DNA of 64,000 nucleotides from Plasmopara viticola (lineage: Eukaryota; Oomycota; Peronosporomycetes; Peronosporales; Peronosporaceae). This document shows positions 35,496 through 49,156 of this stretch, in pieces. The notes below the pieces were generated by a model. That model made no database searches. It was given only the letters and a program-made list of their open reading frames with translations, and had not been told where the DNA came from. Position 1 is the stretch's first letter. Each line of letters opens with the position of its first letter. The position numbers and the translations under genes were made by a program. The stretch is from assembly GCA_001695595.3 (NCBI GenBank), contig MBPM02000106.1:143837-207836 (forward strand). Direction: 5' to 3'.

Positions 35496-36718
35496 AATGC
35501 GTCTGTGCATGTCTACACTGATATAAAAAGGACTTATCGGTGACCATAGAGCGTCTTAGCACTCCAAAAGAATGATAATACACTTCGTTGTATCTCCATT
35601 GCGTCTGTGCATGTCTAGACCGATAAAAAGAACGTATATGTGACCATAAAGCCTCTCAGCGCTTAAAAGAATGATAATACACTTCGGTTTATCTCTATTG
35701 CGTCTGTTCATGACTAAACCGGTAGAAAGGACGGATATGTGACCATAGAGCGTATCAGCGATCGAAAGAATGATAATACACTTCGATGTATCTCTATTGC
35801 GTCTGTTCATTTCTAGACCGATGGAACGAACGTAAGTGTAGCCGAACAGCGTCTCAGCGTTTTAAAAGAACGATTATACATTTTGTTGTGTCATTTTTAC
35901 GTCTATGCTCGTCTATGCTCGTCTAAACGGATCGAGCGTACGTATCTGTGACCGTACATCGTTTAGAGCTCTAAAAAAATGGTAATACACTTCGTAGTGG
36001 TTCTCTTGCGTGTGGAACGCTTAGATAGAAAGAAAGGACGTATCTGTGGCCATACAGCGTCTCAGCCCACCCAAAGAATGATTACGCTTCGTTGAAACTC
36101 TATTTCATCTGTGCATGTCAAGACCAAAAACAACAACAAGTCCGTGACCTCACGGCGTCTCAGCACTCCAATAGAATGATAATACACTTCGTTGTGTCTC
36201 CATTGCGTCTGTGCATGTCTTGACCGATAAAAAGAAAGTATCTGTGGTTGGACACCATCTAACCGCTTTAAAGAATAATTGTACACTTACTGGTGCTCTA
36301 TTGCGTCTGTGCATGTCGAAACCGATTTGAAAGGCGTATCGGTGGCCCTCCAACGACTCAGTGCTTCAAAAGAATGATAATACACGTGAGCGCGGCTTTG
36401 TTGCGTCTGTGCATGTCCAGACCAATCGAAAAGACGTGTTTGTGACCGTGCATCGTTTCAGCGCTTCAAAGAAGGATTGAACACTTCAATGCGACTCTAT
36501 CAGGTCTGTGCATGCCTTGAAAAAATAGAACAGACGTATCTGTGGGTTTATAGCGTCTCAGCCCTTCAAAACATGATTATGCACTTCGTTGAAACTCTAG
36601 TGCATCTGTGCATGTCAAGACCGATCGAAAGGACGTATCTGGTACCGTTTAGCGTCTCAGCGCTGTAAAGGAACGATTATACAGTTTGTTGTGCCTACAT
36701 TTCGTCTGTTGTGGCCTC
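35496..36718 (+). repeat. HOR unit 26, complete, 1,223 bp
   Basis: Variants are ccggtagaaaggacgg in C, gtgtagccg in D, tagatagaaagaaagg in F, ggttggacaccatc and cgctttaaag in H, and cacgtgagcgcgg in I. The F and H variants return in unit 46, about 24.17 kb further on. Confidence 0.93.
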
Positions 36719-37918
36719 AATGCATCTGTGCATGTCTACACTGATGTAAAAGGACTTATCGGTGACCATAGAGCGTCTTAGCACTCCAAAAGAATGATAA
36801 TACACTTCGTTGTATCTCCATTGCGTCTGTGCATGTCTAGACCGATAAAAAGAACGTATATGTGACCATAAAGCCTCTCAGCGCTCAAAAGAATGATAAT
36901 ACACTTCGGTTTATCTCTATTGCGTCTGTTCATGACTAAACCGATCGAAAGGACGTATATGTGACCATAGAGCGTATCAGCGAGCGAAAGAATGATAATA
37001 CACTTCGATGTATCTCTATTGCGTCTGTTCATTAGTAGACCGATGGAACGAACGCAAGTGTGGCCGAACAGCGTCTCAGCGGTTTTAAAGAACGATTATA
37101 CACTTTGTTGTGTCGTTTTTACGTCTATGCTCGTCTGTGTACGTATCTGTGACCGTACATCGTTTGGAGCTCTAAAAGAATGGTAATACACTTCGTTGTG
37201 GTTCTCTTGCGTGTGGAACGCTTAGATAGATAGAAAGGACGTATCTGTGGCCATACAGCGTCTCAGCCCTCCCAAAGAATGAATACGCTTCGTTGTACCT
37301 CTGTTTCATCTGTGCATGTCAAGACCAAAAACAACAACGAGTCTGTGACCTCACGGCGTCTCAGGACTCCAATAGAATGATAATACACTTCGTTGTGTCT
37401 CCATTGCGTCTGTGCATGTCTTGACCGATAAAAAGAAAGTATCTGTGGTTGCACACCATCCAACCGCTTCAAAGAATAATTGTTCACTTACTGGTGCTCT
37501 ATTGCGTCTGTGCATGTCGAAACCGATTTGAAAGGCGTATCGGTGGCCCTCCAACGTCTCAGTGCTTCAAAAGAATGATAATACACTCGGGCGCGTCTCT
37601 GTTGCGTCTGTGCATGTCCAGACCAGTCGAAAAGACGTGTCTGTGACCGTACATCGTTTCAGCGCTTCAAAGAAGGATTGAACACTTCGATGCGACTCTA
37701 TTAGGTCTGTGCATGCCTTGAAAAATAGAACAGACGTATCTGTGAGTTTATAGCATCTCAGCCCTTCAAAACATGAATATGCACTTCGTTGTAACTCTAG
37801 TGCATCTGTGCATGTCAAGACCGATCGAAAGGACGTATCTGGTACCGTTTGGCGTCTCAGCGCTATAAAGGAACGATTATACAGTTTGTTGTGCCTACAT
37901 TTCGTCTGTTGTGGCCTC
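36719..37918 (+). repeat. HOR unit 27, complete with shortened E, 1,200 bp
   Basis: E reads ctatgctcgtctgtgtacg and has lost one microrepeat and the aaacggatcgag tract. A has cactgatgtaaaagg, shared with unit 48. C has gatcgaaagg and D has cattagtagacc. Confidence 0.92.
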
Positions 37919-39134
37919 AATGCATCTGTGCATGTCTACACTGATATAAAAGGACTTATCGGTGACCATAGAGCGTCTTAGCACTCCAAAAGAATGATAA
38001 TACACTTCGTTGCATCTCCATTGCGTCTGTGCATGTCTAGACCGATAAAAAGAACGTATATGTGACCATAAAGCCTCTTAGCGCTCAAAAGAATGATAAT
38101 ACACTTCGGTTTATCTCTATTGCGTCCGTTTTTGACTAAACCGATAGAAAGGACGTATATGTGACAGAGCGTATCAGCGATCGGAAGAATGATAATACAC
38201 TTCGATGTATCTCTATTGCATCTGTTTATTTCTAGACCGATGGAACGAACGTAAGTGTGGCCGAACAGCGTCTCAGCGGTTTAAGAAAACAATTATACAC
38301 TTTGTTGTGTCGTTTTTATGTCTATGCTCGTCTATGCTCGTCTAAACGGATCGAGCGTACGTATCTGTGACCGTACATCGTTTAGAGCTCTAAAAAAATG
38401 GTAATCCACTTTGTTGTGGTTCTCTTGCGTGTGGAACGCTTAGATAGATAGAAAGGACGGATCTGTGGCCATACAGCGTCTCAGCCCTCCCAGAGAATGA
38501 ATACGCTTCGTTGTAACTCTATTTCATCTGTGCATGTCAAGACCAAAAACAACAACAAGTCCGTGACCTCACGGCGTCTCAGCACTCCAATAAAATGATA
38601 TTACACTTCGTTGTGTCTCCATTGTGTCTGCGCATGTTCTGACCGATAAAAAGAAAGTATCTGTGGTTGCACACCATCCAACCGCTCCAAAGAATAATTG
38701 TAGACTTACTGGTGCTCTATTGCGTCTGTTCATGTCGAAACCGAGTTGAAAGGCGTATCGGTGGCCCTCCAACGTCTCAGTGCTTCAAAAAATGATAATA
38801 CCTGAGGGCGCGGCTCTGTTGCGTCTGTGCATGTCCAGACCAATCGAAAAGACGTTTCTGTGATCGTACATCGTTTCAGCGCTTCAAAGAAGGATTGAAC
38901 ACTTCGATGCGACTCTATCAGGTTTGTGCATGCCTTGAAAAATGAACAGACGTATCTGTGGGTTTATAGCGTCTCAGCCCTCCAAAACATGGATATGCAC
39001 TTCGTTGTAACTCTAGTGCATCTGTGCATGTCAAGACCGATCGAAAGGACGTATCTGGTACCGTTTAGCGTCTCAGCGCTGTAAAGGAACGATTATACAG
39101 TTTGTTGTGCCTACATTTCGTCTGTTGTGGCTTC
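37919..39134 (+). repeat. HOR unit 28, complete and diverged, 1,216 bp
   Basis: This is one of the more diverged units in the middle of the array: gtccgtttttgac in C, loss of five bases in gtgacagagcg, aagaaaacaattatac in D, ggacggatctg in F, gcgcatgttctgacc in H and aatacctgagggcg in I. Confidence 0.92.
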
Positions 39135-40355
39135 AATGCGTCTGTGCATGTCTACACTGATATAAAAAGGACTTATCGGTGACCATAGAGCGTCCTAGAA
39201 CTCCAAAAGAATGATATTACACTTCGTTGCATCTCCATTGCGTCTGTGCATGTCTAGACCGATAAAAAGAACGTATATGTGACCATAAAGCCTCTCAGCG
39301 CTCAAAAGAATGATAATACACTTCGGTTTATCTCTATTGCGTCTGTTCATGACTAAACCGATAGAAAGGACGTATATGTGACCATAGAGCGTATTAGCCA
39401 TCGAAAGAATGATAATACACTTCGATGTATCTCTATTGCGTCTGTTCATTACTAGACCGATGAAACGAACGTAAGTGTGGCCGAACAGTGTCTCAGCGGT
39501 TTAAAAGAGCGATTATACATTTTGTTGTGTCGTTTTTACGTCTATGCTCGTCTATGCTCGTCTAAACGGATCGAGCGTACGTATCTGTGACCGTACATCG
39601 TTTAAAGCTATAAAAGAATGGTAATCCACTTTGTTGTGGTTCTCTTGCGTGTGGAACGCTTAGATAGATAGAAAGGACGTATCTGTGGCCATACAGCGTC
39701 TCAGCCCTCCCAAAGAATGAATACGCTTCGTTGTAACTCTATTTCATCTGTGCATGTCAACACCAAAATCAACAACAAGTCCGTGACCTCACGGCGTCTC
39801 AGCACTCCAATAGAATGATAATACACTTCGTTGTGTCTCCATTGCGTCTGTGCATGTCTTCACCGATAAAAAGAAAGCATCTGTGGTTGCACACCATCCA
39901 ACCGCTTCAAAGAATAATTGTTCACTTACTGGTGCTCTATTGCCTCTGTGCATGTCGAAACCGAGTTGAAAGGCTTATCGTGGCCCTTCAACGTCTCAGT
40001 GCTTCAAAAGAATAATAATACACTAGGGCGCGTCTCTGTTGCGTCTGTGCATGTCCAGACCAATCGAAAAGACGTGTCTGTGACCGTACATCGTTTCAGC
40101 GCTTCAAAGAAATATTAAACACTTCGATTCAACTCTATTAGGTCTGTGCATGCCTTGAAAAATAGAACAGACGTATCTGTGGGTTTATAGCATCTCAGCC
40201 CTTCAAAACATGAATATGCACTTCGTTGTAACTCTAGTGCATCTGTGCATGTCAAGACCGATCGAAAGGACGTATCTGGTACCGTTTAGCGTCTCAGCGC
40301 TGTAAAGGAACGATTATACAGTTTGTTGTGCCTACATTTCGTCTGTTGTGGCCTC
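39135..40355 (+). repeat. HOR unit 29, complete, 1,221 bp
   Basis: Opens a local group (units 29-32) with gtattagccatcg or gtatcagccatcg in C. I has ggcttatcgtggcc and ends cactagggcgcgtctctg. J ends gaaatattaaacac and cgattcaactc. Confidence 0.93.
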
Positions 40356-41577
40356 AATGCGTCTGTGCATGTCTACACTGATATAAAAAGGACTTATCGG
40401 TGACCATAGAGCGTCTTAGCACTCCAAAAGAATGATAATACACTTCGTTGTATCTCCATTGCGTCTGTGCATGTCTAGACCGATAAAAAGAACGTATATG
40501 TGACCATAAAGCCTCTCAGCGCTCAAAAGAATGATAATACACTTCGGTTTATCTCTATTGCGTCTGTTCATGACTAAACCGATAGAAAGGACGTATATGT
40601 GACCATAGAGCGTATCAGCCATCGAAAGAATGATAATACACTTCGATGTATCTCTATTGCGTCTGTTCATTACTAGACCGATGGAACGAACGTAAGTTTG
40701 GCCGAACAGTGTCTCAGCGATTTAAAAAAGCGATTATACATTTTGTCGTGTCGTTTTTACGTCTATGCTCGTCTATGCTCGTCTAAACGGATCGAGCGTA
40801 CGTATCTGTGACCGTACATCGTTTAGAGCTCTAAAAGAATGGTAATCCACTTTGTTGTGGTTCTCTTGCGTGTGGAACGCTTAGATAGATAGAAAGAACG
40901 TATCTGTGGCCATACAGCGTCTCAGCCCTCCCAAAGAATGAATACGCTTCGTTGTAACTCTATTTCATCTGTGCATGTCAAGACCAAAAACAACAACAAG
41001 TCTGTGACCTCACGGCGTCTCAGCACTCCAATAGAATGATAATACACTTCGTTGTGTCTCCATTGCGTCTGTGCATGTCTTCACCGATAAAAAATAAGTA
41101 TATGTGGTTGCACACCATCCAACCGCTTCAAAAAATAATTGTTCACTTACTGGTGCTCTATCGCCTCTGTGCATGTCGAAACCGAGTTGAAAGGCGTATC
41201 GGTGGCCCTTCAACGTCTCAGTGCTTCAAAAGAATAATAATACACTAGGGCGCGTCTCTGTTGCGTCTGTGCATGTCCAGACCAATCGAAAAGACGTGTC
41301 TGTGACCGTACATCGTTTCAGCGCTTCAAAGAAATATTGAACACTTCGATTCAACTCTATTAGGTCTGTGCATGCCTTGAAAAATAGAACAGACGTATCT
41401 GTGGGTTTATAGCATCTCAGCCCTTCAAAACATGAATATGCACTTCGTTGTAACTCTAGTGCATCTGTGCATGTCAAGACCGATCGAAAGGACGTATCTG
41501 GTACCGTTTAGCGTCTCAGCGCTGTAAAGGAACGATTATACAGTTTGTTGTGCCTACATTTCGTCTGTTGTGGCCTC
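40356..41577 (+). repeat. HOR unit 30, near-copy of unit 31, 1,222 bp
   Basis: Almost the same as unit 31 at an offset of 1,222 bp. Both share gtatatgtggttgc in H, tatcgcctctg at the start of I, gggcgcgtctctg at its end and gaaatattgaacac in J. A private change is tttaaaaaagcg in D. Confidence 0.94.
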
Positions 41578-42799
41578 AATGCGTCTGTGCATGTCTACAC
41601 TGATATAAAAAGGACTTATCGGTGACCATAGAGCGTCTTAGCACTCCAAAAGAATGATAATACACTTCGTTGTATCTCCATTGCGTCTGTGCATGTCTAG
41701 ACCGATAAAAAGAACGTATATGTGACCATAAAGCCTCTCAGCGCTCAAAAGAATGATAATACACTTCGGTTTATCTCTATTGCGTCTGTTCATGACTAAA
41801 CCGATAGAAAGGACGTATATGTGACCATAGAGCGTATTAGCCATCGAAAGAATGATAATACACTTCGATGTATCTCTATTGCGTCTGTTCATTACTAGAC
41901 CGATGGAACGAACGTAAGTTTGGCCGAACAGTGTCTCAGCGATTTAAAAGAGCGATTATACATTTTGTTGTATCGTTTTTACGTCTATGCTCGTCTATGC
42001 TCGTCTAAACGGATCGAGCGTACGTATCTGTGACCGTACATCGTTTAGAGCTCTAAAAGAATGGTAATCCACTTTGTTGTGGTTCTCTTGCGTGTGGAAC
42101 GCTTAGATAGATAGAAAGGACGTATCTGTGGCCATACAGCGTCTCAGCCCTCCCAAAGAATGAATACGCTTCGTTGTAACTCTATTTCATCTGTGCATGT
42201 CAAGACCAAAAACAAGAACAAGTCTGTGACCTCACGGCGTCTCAGCACTCCAATAGAATGATAATACACTTCGTTGTGTCTCCATTGCGTCTGTGCATGT
42301 CTTCACCGATAAAAAGAAAGTATATGTGGTTGCACACCATCCAACCGCTTCAAAAAATAATTGTTCACTTACTGGTGCTCTATCGCCTCTGTGCATGTCG
42401 AAACCGAGTTGAAAGGCGTATCGGTGGCCCTTCAACGTCTCAGTGCTTCAAAAGAATAATAATACACTAGGGCGCGTCTCTGTTGCGTCTGTGCATGTCC
42501 AGACCAATCGAAAAGACGTGTCTGTGACCGTAGATCGTTTCAGCGCTTCAAAGAAATATTGAACACTTCGATTCAACTCTATTAGGTCTGTGCATGCCTT
42601 GAAAAATAGAACAGACGTATCTATGGGTTTATAGCATCTCAGCCCTTCAAAACATGAATATGCACTTCGTTGTAACTCTAGTGCATCTGTGCATGTCAAG
42701 ACCGATCGAAAGGACGTATCTGGTACCGTTTAGCGTCTCAGCGCTGTAAAGGAACGATTATACAGTTTGTTGTGCCTACATTTCGTCTGTTGTGGCCTC
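41578..42799 (+). repeat. HOR unit 31, near-copy of unit 30, 1,222 bp
   Basis: Differs from unit 30 by few changes, for example gtattagccatcg in C, acaagaacaag in G, gaccgtagatcg in J and tatctatgggtt in K. It is the clearest case of single-unit duplication in the plain part of the array. Confidence 0.94.
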
Positions 42800-44020
42800 A
42801 ATGCGTCTGTTCATGTCTACACTGATATAAAAAGGACTTATCGGTGACCATAGAGCGTCCTAGCACTCCAAAAGAATGATAACACACTTCGTTGTATCTC
42901 CATTGCGTCTGTGCATGTCTAGACCGATAAAAAGAACGTATATGTGACCACAAAGCTTCTCAACGCTCAAAAGAATGATAATACACTTCGGTTTATCTCT
43001 ATTGCGTCTATTCATGACTAAACCGATAGAAAGGACGTATATGTGACCATAGAGCGTATTAGCCATCGAAAGAATGATAATACACTTCGATGTATCTCTA
43101 TTGCGTCTGTTCATTACTAGACCGATGAAATGAACGTAAGTGTGGCCGAACAGTGTCTCAGCGGTTTAAAAGAACGATTATACATTTTGTTGTGTCGTTT
43201 TTACGTCTATGCTCGTCTATGCTCGTCTAAACGGATCGAGCGTACGTATCTGTGACCGTACATCGTTTAGAGCTCTAAAAGAATGGTAATCCACTTCGTT
43301 GTGGTTCTCTTGCGTGTGGAACGCTTAGATAGATAGAAAGGACGTATCTGTGGCCATACAGCGTCTCAGCCCTCCCAAAGAATGAATACGCTTCGTTGTA
43401 ACTCTATTTCATCTGTGCATGTCAAGACCAAAAACAACAGCAAGTCTGTGCCCTCACGGCGTCTCAGCACTCCAATAGAATGATAGTACACTTCGTTGTG
43501 TCTCCATTACGTCTGTGCATGTCTTGACCGATAAAAAGAAAGTATCTGTGGTTGCACACCATCTAACCGCTTCAAAGAATAATTGTTCACTTACTGGTGC
43601 TCGATTGCGTCTGTGCATGTCGAAACCGATATGAAAGGCGTATCGGTGGCCCTCCAACGTCTCAGTGCTTCAAAAGAATGATAATACACTTGGGCGCGGC
43701 TCTGTTTCGTCTGTGCATGTCCAGACCAATCGAAAAGATGTGTCTGGGACCGTACATCCTTTCAGCGCTTCAAGGAAGGATTGAACACTTCGATGCGACT
43801 CTATCAGGTCTGGGCATGCCTTGAAAAATGAACAGACGTATCTGTGGGTTTATAGCGTCTCAGCCCTTCAAAACATGAATATGCACTTCGTTGTACCTCT
43901 AGTGCATCTGTGCATGTCAAGACCGATCGAAAGGACGTATCTGGTACCGTTTAGTGTCTCAGCGCTGTAAAGGAACGATTATACAGTTTGTTGTGCCTAC
44001 GTTTCGTCTGTTGTGGCCTC
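42800..44020 (+). repeat. HOR unit 32, complete mosaic, 1,221 bp
   Basis: Combines gtcctagc, gataacac and gcttctcaacgctc (unit 12 type), gtattagccatcg in C (unit 31 type) and the acagcaagtctgtgccctc G type. J has gatgtgtctgggacc. Private changes are gctcgattgcg and gatatgaaagg at I. Confidence 0.93.
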
Positions 44021-45011
44021 AATGCGTCTGTGCATGTCTACACTGATATAAAAAGGACTTATCGGTAACCATAGAGCGTCTTGGCACTCCAAAAGAATGA
44101 TAATACACTTCGTTGTATCTCCATTGCGTCTATTCATTAAAAGACCGATGGAGCGAACGTAAGTGTGGCCGAACAGCGTCTCAGCGGTTTAAAAGAACGA
44201 TTATACCCTTTGTTGTGTCATTTTTACGTCTATGCTCGTCTATCCTCGTCTAAACGGATAGAGCGTACGTATCTGTGACCGTACATCGTTTGAAGCTCTA
44301 AAAGAATGGTAAAACACTTCGTTGTGGTTCTCTTGCGTGTGGAACACTTAGATAGATAGAAAGGACGTATCTGTGGCCATACAGCGTCTCAGCCCTCCCA
44401 AAGAATGAATACGCTTCGTTTAGACCAAAAACAACAACAAATCCGTGGCCTCACTGCGTCTCAGCACTCCGATAGAATGATAATACACTTCGTTGTGTCT
44501 CCATTGCGTCTGTGCATGTCTTGACCGATAAAAAGAAAGTATCTGTGGTTGTACACCTTCTAACCGCTTCAAAGAATAATTGTACACTTACTGGTGCTAT
44601 ATTGCGTCTGTCGAAACCGATTTGAAAGGCGTATCGGTGGCCCTCCAACATCTCAGTGCTTCAAAAGAATGATAATACACTAGGGTGCGGCTCTGTTTCA
44701 TCTGTGCATGTCCAGACCAATCGAAAGACGTGTCTGTGACCGTACATCGTTTCAGCGCTTCAAGGAAGGATTGAACACTTCGATGCGACTCTATCAGGTC
44801 TGTGCATGCCTTGATAAATAAAACAGACGTATCTGTGGGTTTATAGCGTCTCAGCCCTTCAATACATGAATATGCACTTCGTTGTAACTCTAGTGCATCT
44901 GTGCATGCCACGACCAATCGAAAGGACGTATCTCGTGCCGTTGAGCGTCTCAGCGCTGTAAAGGAACGATTATACAGTTTGTTAAGCCTACATATCGTCT
45001 GTTGTGGCCTC
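44021..45011 (+). repeat. HOR unit 33, lacks B and C, 991 bp
   Basis: A runs straight into D at 44123 (gcgtctattcattaaaagac), removing two monomers. A 26-bp deletion at F-G (cgcttcgtttagacc, 44413-44426) and loss of gcat at the start of I (ctgtcgaaacc) shorten it further. E has tatcctcg and aaacggatagagcg. Confidence 0.92.
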
Positions 45012-46809
45012 AATGCGTCTGTGCATGTCTACACTGATATAAAAAGGACTTATCGTTTACCATAGAGCGTCTTGGCACTCCAAAAGAATGATAATACACT
45101 TCGTTGTATCTCCATTGCGTCTGTGCATGTCTAGACCGATAAAAAGAACGTATATGTGACCATAAAGCCTCTCAGCGCTCAAAAGAATGATAATACACTT
45201 CGGTTTATCTCTATTGCGTCTGTTCATGACTAAACCGATAGAAAGGACGTATATGTGACCATAGAGCGTATCAGCCATCGAAAGAATGATAATACACTTC
45301 GATGTATCTCTATTGCGTCTGTTCATTACTAGACCGGTGAAACGAACGTAAGCGTGGCCGAACAGCGTCTCAGCGTTTTAAAAGAACGATTATACACTTT
45401 GTTGTGTCATTTTTACGTCTATGCTCGTCTATCCTCGTCTTAACGGATAGAGCGTACGTATCTGTGACCGTACATCGTTTGAAGCTCTAAAAGAATGGTA
45501 AAACACTTCGTTGTGGTTCTCTTGCGTGTGGAACGCTTAGATAGATAGAAAGGACGTATCTGTGGCCATACAGCGTCTCAGCCCTCCCAAAGAATGAATA
45601 CGCTTCGTTTAGACCAAAAACAACAACAAATCCGTGACCTCACTGCGTCTCAGCACTCCGATAGAATGATAATACACTTCGTTGTGTCACCATTGCGTCT
45701 GTGCATGTCTTGACCGATAAAATGAACGTATATGTGACCATAAAGCCTCTCAGCGCTCAAAAGAATGATAATACACTTCGGTTTATCTCTATTGCGTCCG
45801 TTCATGACTAAACCGATAGAAAGGACGTATATGTGACCATAGAGCGTATCAGCCATCGAAAGAATGATAATACACTTCGATGTATCTCTATTGCGTCTGT
45901 TCATTACTAGACCGGTGAAACGAACGTAAGCGTGGCCGAACAGCGTCTCAGCGTTTTAAAAGAACGATTATACACTTTGTTGTGTCATTTTTACGTCTAT
46001 GCTCGTCTATCCTCGTCTAAACGGATAGAGCGTACGTATCTGTGACCGTACATCGTTTGGAGCTCTAAAAGAATGGTAATACACTTCGTAGTGGTTCTCT
46101 TGCGTGTGGAACGCTTAGATAGATAGAAAGGACGTATCTGTGGTCATACAGTGTCTCAGCCCTCCAAGAATGAATACGCTTCGTTGTAACTCTGTTTCAT
46201 CTGTGCATGTCAAGACCAAAAACAACAATAAGTCCGTGACCTCACGGCGTCTCAGCACTCCAATAGAATGATAATACACTTCGTTGTGTCTCCATTGCGT
46301 CTGTGCATGTCTTGACCGATAAAAAGAAAGTATCTGTGGTTGCACACCTTCTAACCGCTTCAAAGAATAATTGTTCACTTACTGGTGCTCTATTGCGTCT
46401 GTGCATGTCGAAACCGATTTGAAAGGCGTATCGGTGGCCCTCCAACGTCTCAGTGCTTCAAAAGAATGATAATACACTTGGGCGCGTCTCTGTTGCGTCT
46501 GTGCATGTCCAGACCAATCGAAAAGACGTGTCTTGGACCGTACATCCTTTCAGCGCTTCAAAGAAGGATTGAACACTTCGATGCGACTCTATTAGGTCTG
46601 TGCATGCCTTGAAAAATAGAACAGACGTATCTGTGGCTTTATAGCGTCTCAGCCCTTCAAAACATGAATATGCACTTCGTTGTAACTCTAGTGCATCTGT
46701 GCATGTCAAGACCGATCGAAAGAACGTATCTGGTGCCGTCTAGCGTCTCAGCGCTGTAAAGAAACGATTATACAGTTTGTTAAGCCTACATTTCGTCTGT
46801 TGTGGCCTC
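45012..46809 (+). repeat. HOR unit 34, composite with an H/B chimera, 1,798 bp
   Basis: BCDEFG lies at 45114-45691, with the 26-bp F-G deletion at 45601-45615, and again at 45692-46293. The monomer at 45692 starts as H (gtcttgaccgataaaa) and continues as B (gaacgtatatgtgacc). The exchange point is therefore inside H/B, a third kind of breakpoint in this window. Confidence 0.92.
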
Positions 46810-48010
46810 AATGCGTCTGTGCATGGCTACACTGATATAAAAAGGACTTATCGGTGACCATAGAGCGTCTTAGCACTCCAAAAGAATGATAATACACTTC
46901 GTTGTATCTCCATTGCGTCTGTGCATGTCTTGACCGATAAAAAGAACGTATATGTGACCATAAAGCCACTCAGCGCTCAAAAGAATGATAATACACTTCG
47001 GTTTATCTCTATTGCGTCTGTTCATGACTAATCCGATCGAAAGGACGTATATGTGACCATAGAGCGTATCAGCGATCGAAAGAATGATAATACACTTCGA
47101 TGTATCTCTATTGCCTCTGTTCATTACTGGACCGATGGAACGAACGTAAGTGTGGCCGAATAGCGTCTCAGCGGTTAAGTAAAAAAATTATACACTTTGT
47201 TGTGTCGTTTTTACGTCTATGCTCGTCTGTGTACGTATCTGTGACCGTTTATCGTTTGGAGCTCTAAAAGAATGGTAATACACATCGTTGTGGTTCTCTT
47301 GCGTGTGGAACGTTTAGATAGATAGAAAGGACGTATCTGTGGCCACACAGCGTCTCAGCCCTCCCAAAGAATGAATACGCTTCGTTGTAACTCTGTTTCA
47401 TCTGTGCATGTCAAGACCAAAAACAACAACAAGTCTGTGACCTCACGGCGTCTCAGCACTCCAATAGAATGATAATACACTTCGTTGTGTCTCCATTGCG
47501 TCTGTGCATGTCTTGACCGATAAAAAGAAAGTATCTGTGGTTGTACACCATCTAACCGCTTCCAAGAATAATTGTAGACTTACTGGTGCTCTATTGCGTC
47601 TGTGCATGTCGAAACCGATTTGAAAGGCGTATGGGTGGCCCTCCAACATCTCAGTGCTTCAAAAGAATGATAATACACTTGGGCGCGTCTCTGTTGCGTC
47701 TGTGCATGTTCAGATCAATCGAAAAGACGTTTCTGTGACCGTACATCGTTTAAGTGCTTCAAAGAAGGATTGAACACTTCGATGCGACTCTATTAGGTCT
47801 GTGCATGCCTTGATAAATAGAACAGACGTATATGTGGGTTTATAGCGTCTCAGCCCTTCAAAACATGAATATGCACTTCGTTGTAACTCTAGTGCATCTG
47901 TGCATGTCAAGACCAATGAAAAGGACGTATCTGGTGCCGTTTAGCGTCTCAGCGCTGTAAAGGAACAATTATACAGTTTGTTGTGCCTACATTTCGTCTG
48001 TTGTGGCCTC
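46810..48010 (+). repeat. HOR unit 35, complete with shortened E, 1,201 bp
   Basis: E is shortened as in unit 27 (ctatgctcgtctgtgtacg). A has gcatggctacactg, shared with unit 36. D has the unusual ggttaagtaaaaaaattat. I has gtatgggtggccc. Confidence 0.92.
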
Positions 48011-49156
48011 AATGCGTCTGTGCATGGCTACACTGATATAAAAAGGACTTATCGGTGACGATAGAGCGTCTTAGCACTCCAAAAGAATGATAATACACTT
48101 CGTTGTATCTCCATTGCGTCTGTGCATGTCTAGACCGATAAAAAGAACGTATATGTGACCATAAAGCCTATCAGCGCTCAAAAGAATGATAATACACTTC
48201 GGTTTATCTCTATTGCGTCCGTTCGTGACTAAAACGATAGAAAGGACGTATATGCGACCATAGAGCGTATAAGCGATCGAAAGAATGATAATACACTTCG
48301 ATGTATCTCTATTGCCTCTGTTCATTACTAGACCGATGGAACGAACGTAAGTGTGGCCGAATAGCGTCTCAGCGGTTTAAAAGAGCGATTATACATTTTG
48401 TTGTGTCGTTTTTACGTCTATGCTCGTCTGTGTACGTATCTGTGACCGTACATCGTTTGGAGCTCTTAAAGAATGGTAATCCACTTCGTTGTGGTTCTCT
48501 TGCGTGTGGAACGCTTTAAAGGACGTATCTGTGGCCATACAGCGTCTCAGCCCCCCCAAAGAATGAATACGCTTCGTTGTAACTCTGTTTCATCTGTGCA
48601 TGTCAAGACCAAAAACAAAACAAGTCCGTGACCTCACGGCGTCTCAGCACTCCAATAGAATGATAATAGACTTCGTTGTGTCTCCATTGCGTCTGTGCAT
48701 GTCTTGACCGATAAAAAGAAAGTATCTGTGGTTGCACACCATCTAACCGCTTCAAAGAATAACGGTTCACTTACTGGTGCTCTATTGCGTCTGTGCATGT
48801 CGAAACCTAAAATAGAGCCGCGCTTAGGGCGCGTCTCTGTTGCGTCTGTGCATGTCCAGACCTATCGAAAAGACGTGTCTGTGACCGTACATCGTTTAAG
48901 TGCTCCAAAGAAGGATTGAACACTTCGATGCGACTCTATTAGGTCTGTGCATGCCTTGATAAATAAAACAGACGTATTTGTGGGTTTATAGCGTCTCAGC
49001 CCTCCAAAACATGGATATGCACTTCGTTGTAACTCTAGTGCATCTGTGCATGTCAAGACAGATCGAAAGGACGTATCTGGTGCCGTTTAGCGTCTCAGCG
49101 CTGTAAAGGAACGATTATACAGTTTGTTAAGCCTACATTTCGTCTGTTGTGGCCTC
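48011..49156 (+). repeat. HOR unit 36, shortened, fold-back in I, 1,146 bp
   Basis: Three changes make it short: E lost one microrepeat and its neighbour tract, F lacks the GATA run (gctttaaagg), and most of I is replaced by a short inverted piece at 48814-48823. C has gtccgttcgtgac and F has cagcccccccaaag. Confidence 0.92.
48814..48838 (+). repeat. Imperfect fold-back palindrome (copy 1)
   Basis: The left arm agagccgcgc and the right arm gcgcgtctct pair at nine of ten positions around the loop ttagg. The left arm is a reverse-strand copy of the normal end of I. About 64 bp of I are missing beside it. It lies in the first copy of the 2,361-bp duplication. Confidence 0.85.

Noticed and set aside
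44597..45013. Longest open frame, about 138 codons on the minus strand, and many frames of 60-117 codons on both strands
   Set aside because: They recur at the same place in each unit, overlap on both strands, break whenever a monomer length is not a multiple of three, and show no domain I recognise. They are shadows of the satellite.
48814..48838. Transcription terminator hairpin
   Set aside because: The stem has no following T run and no gene lies upstream; it is better explained as a fold-back rearrangement.
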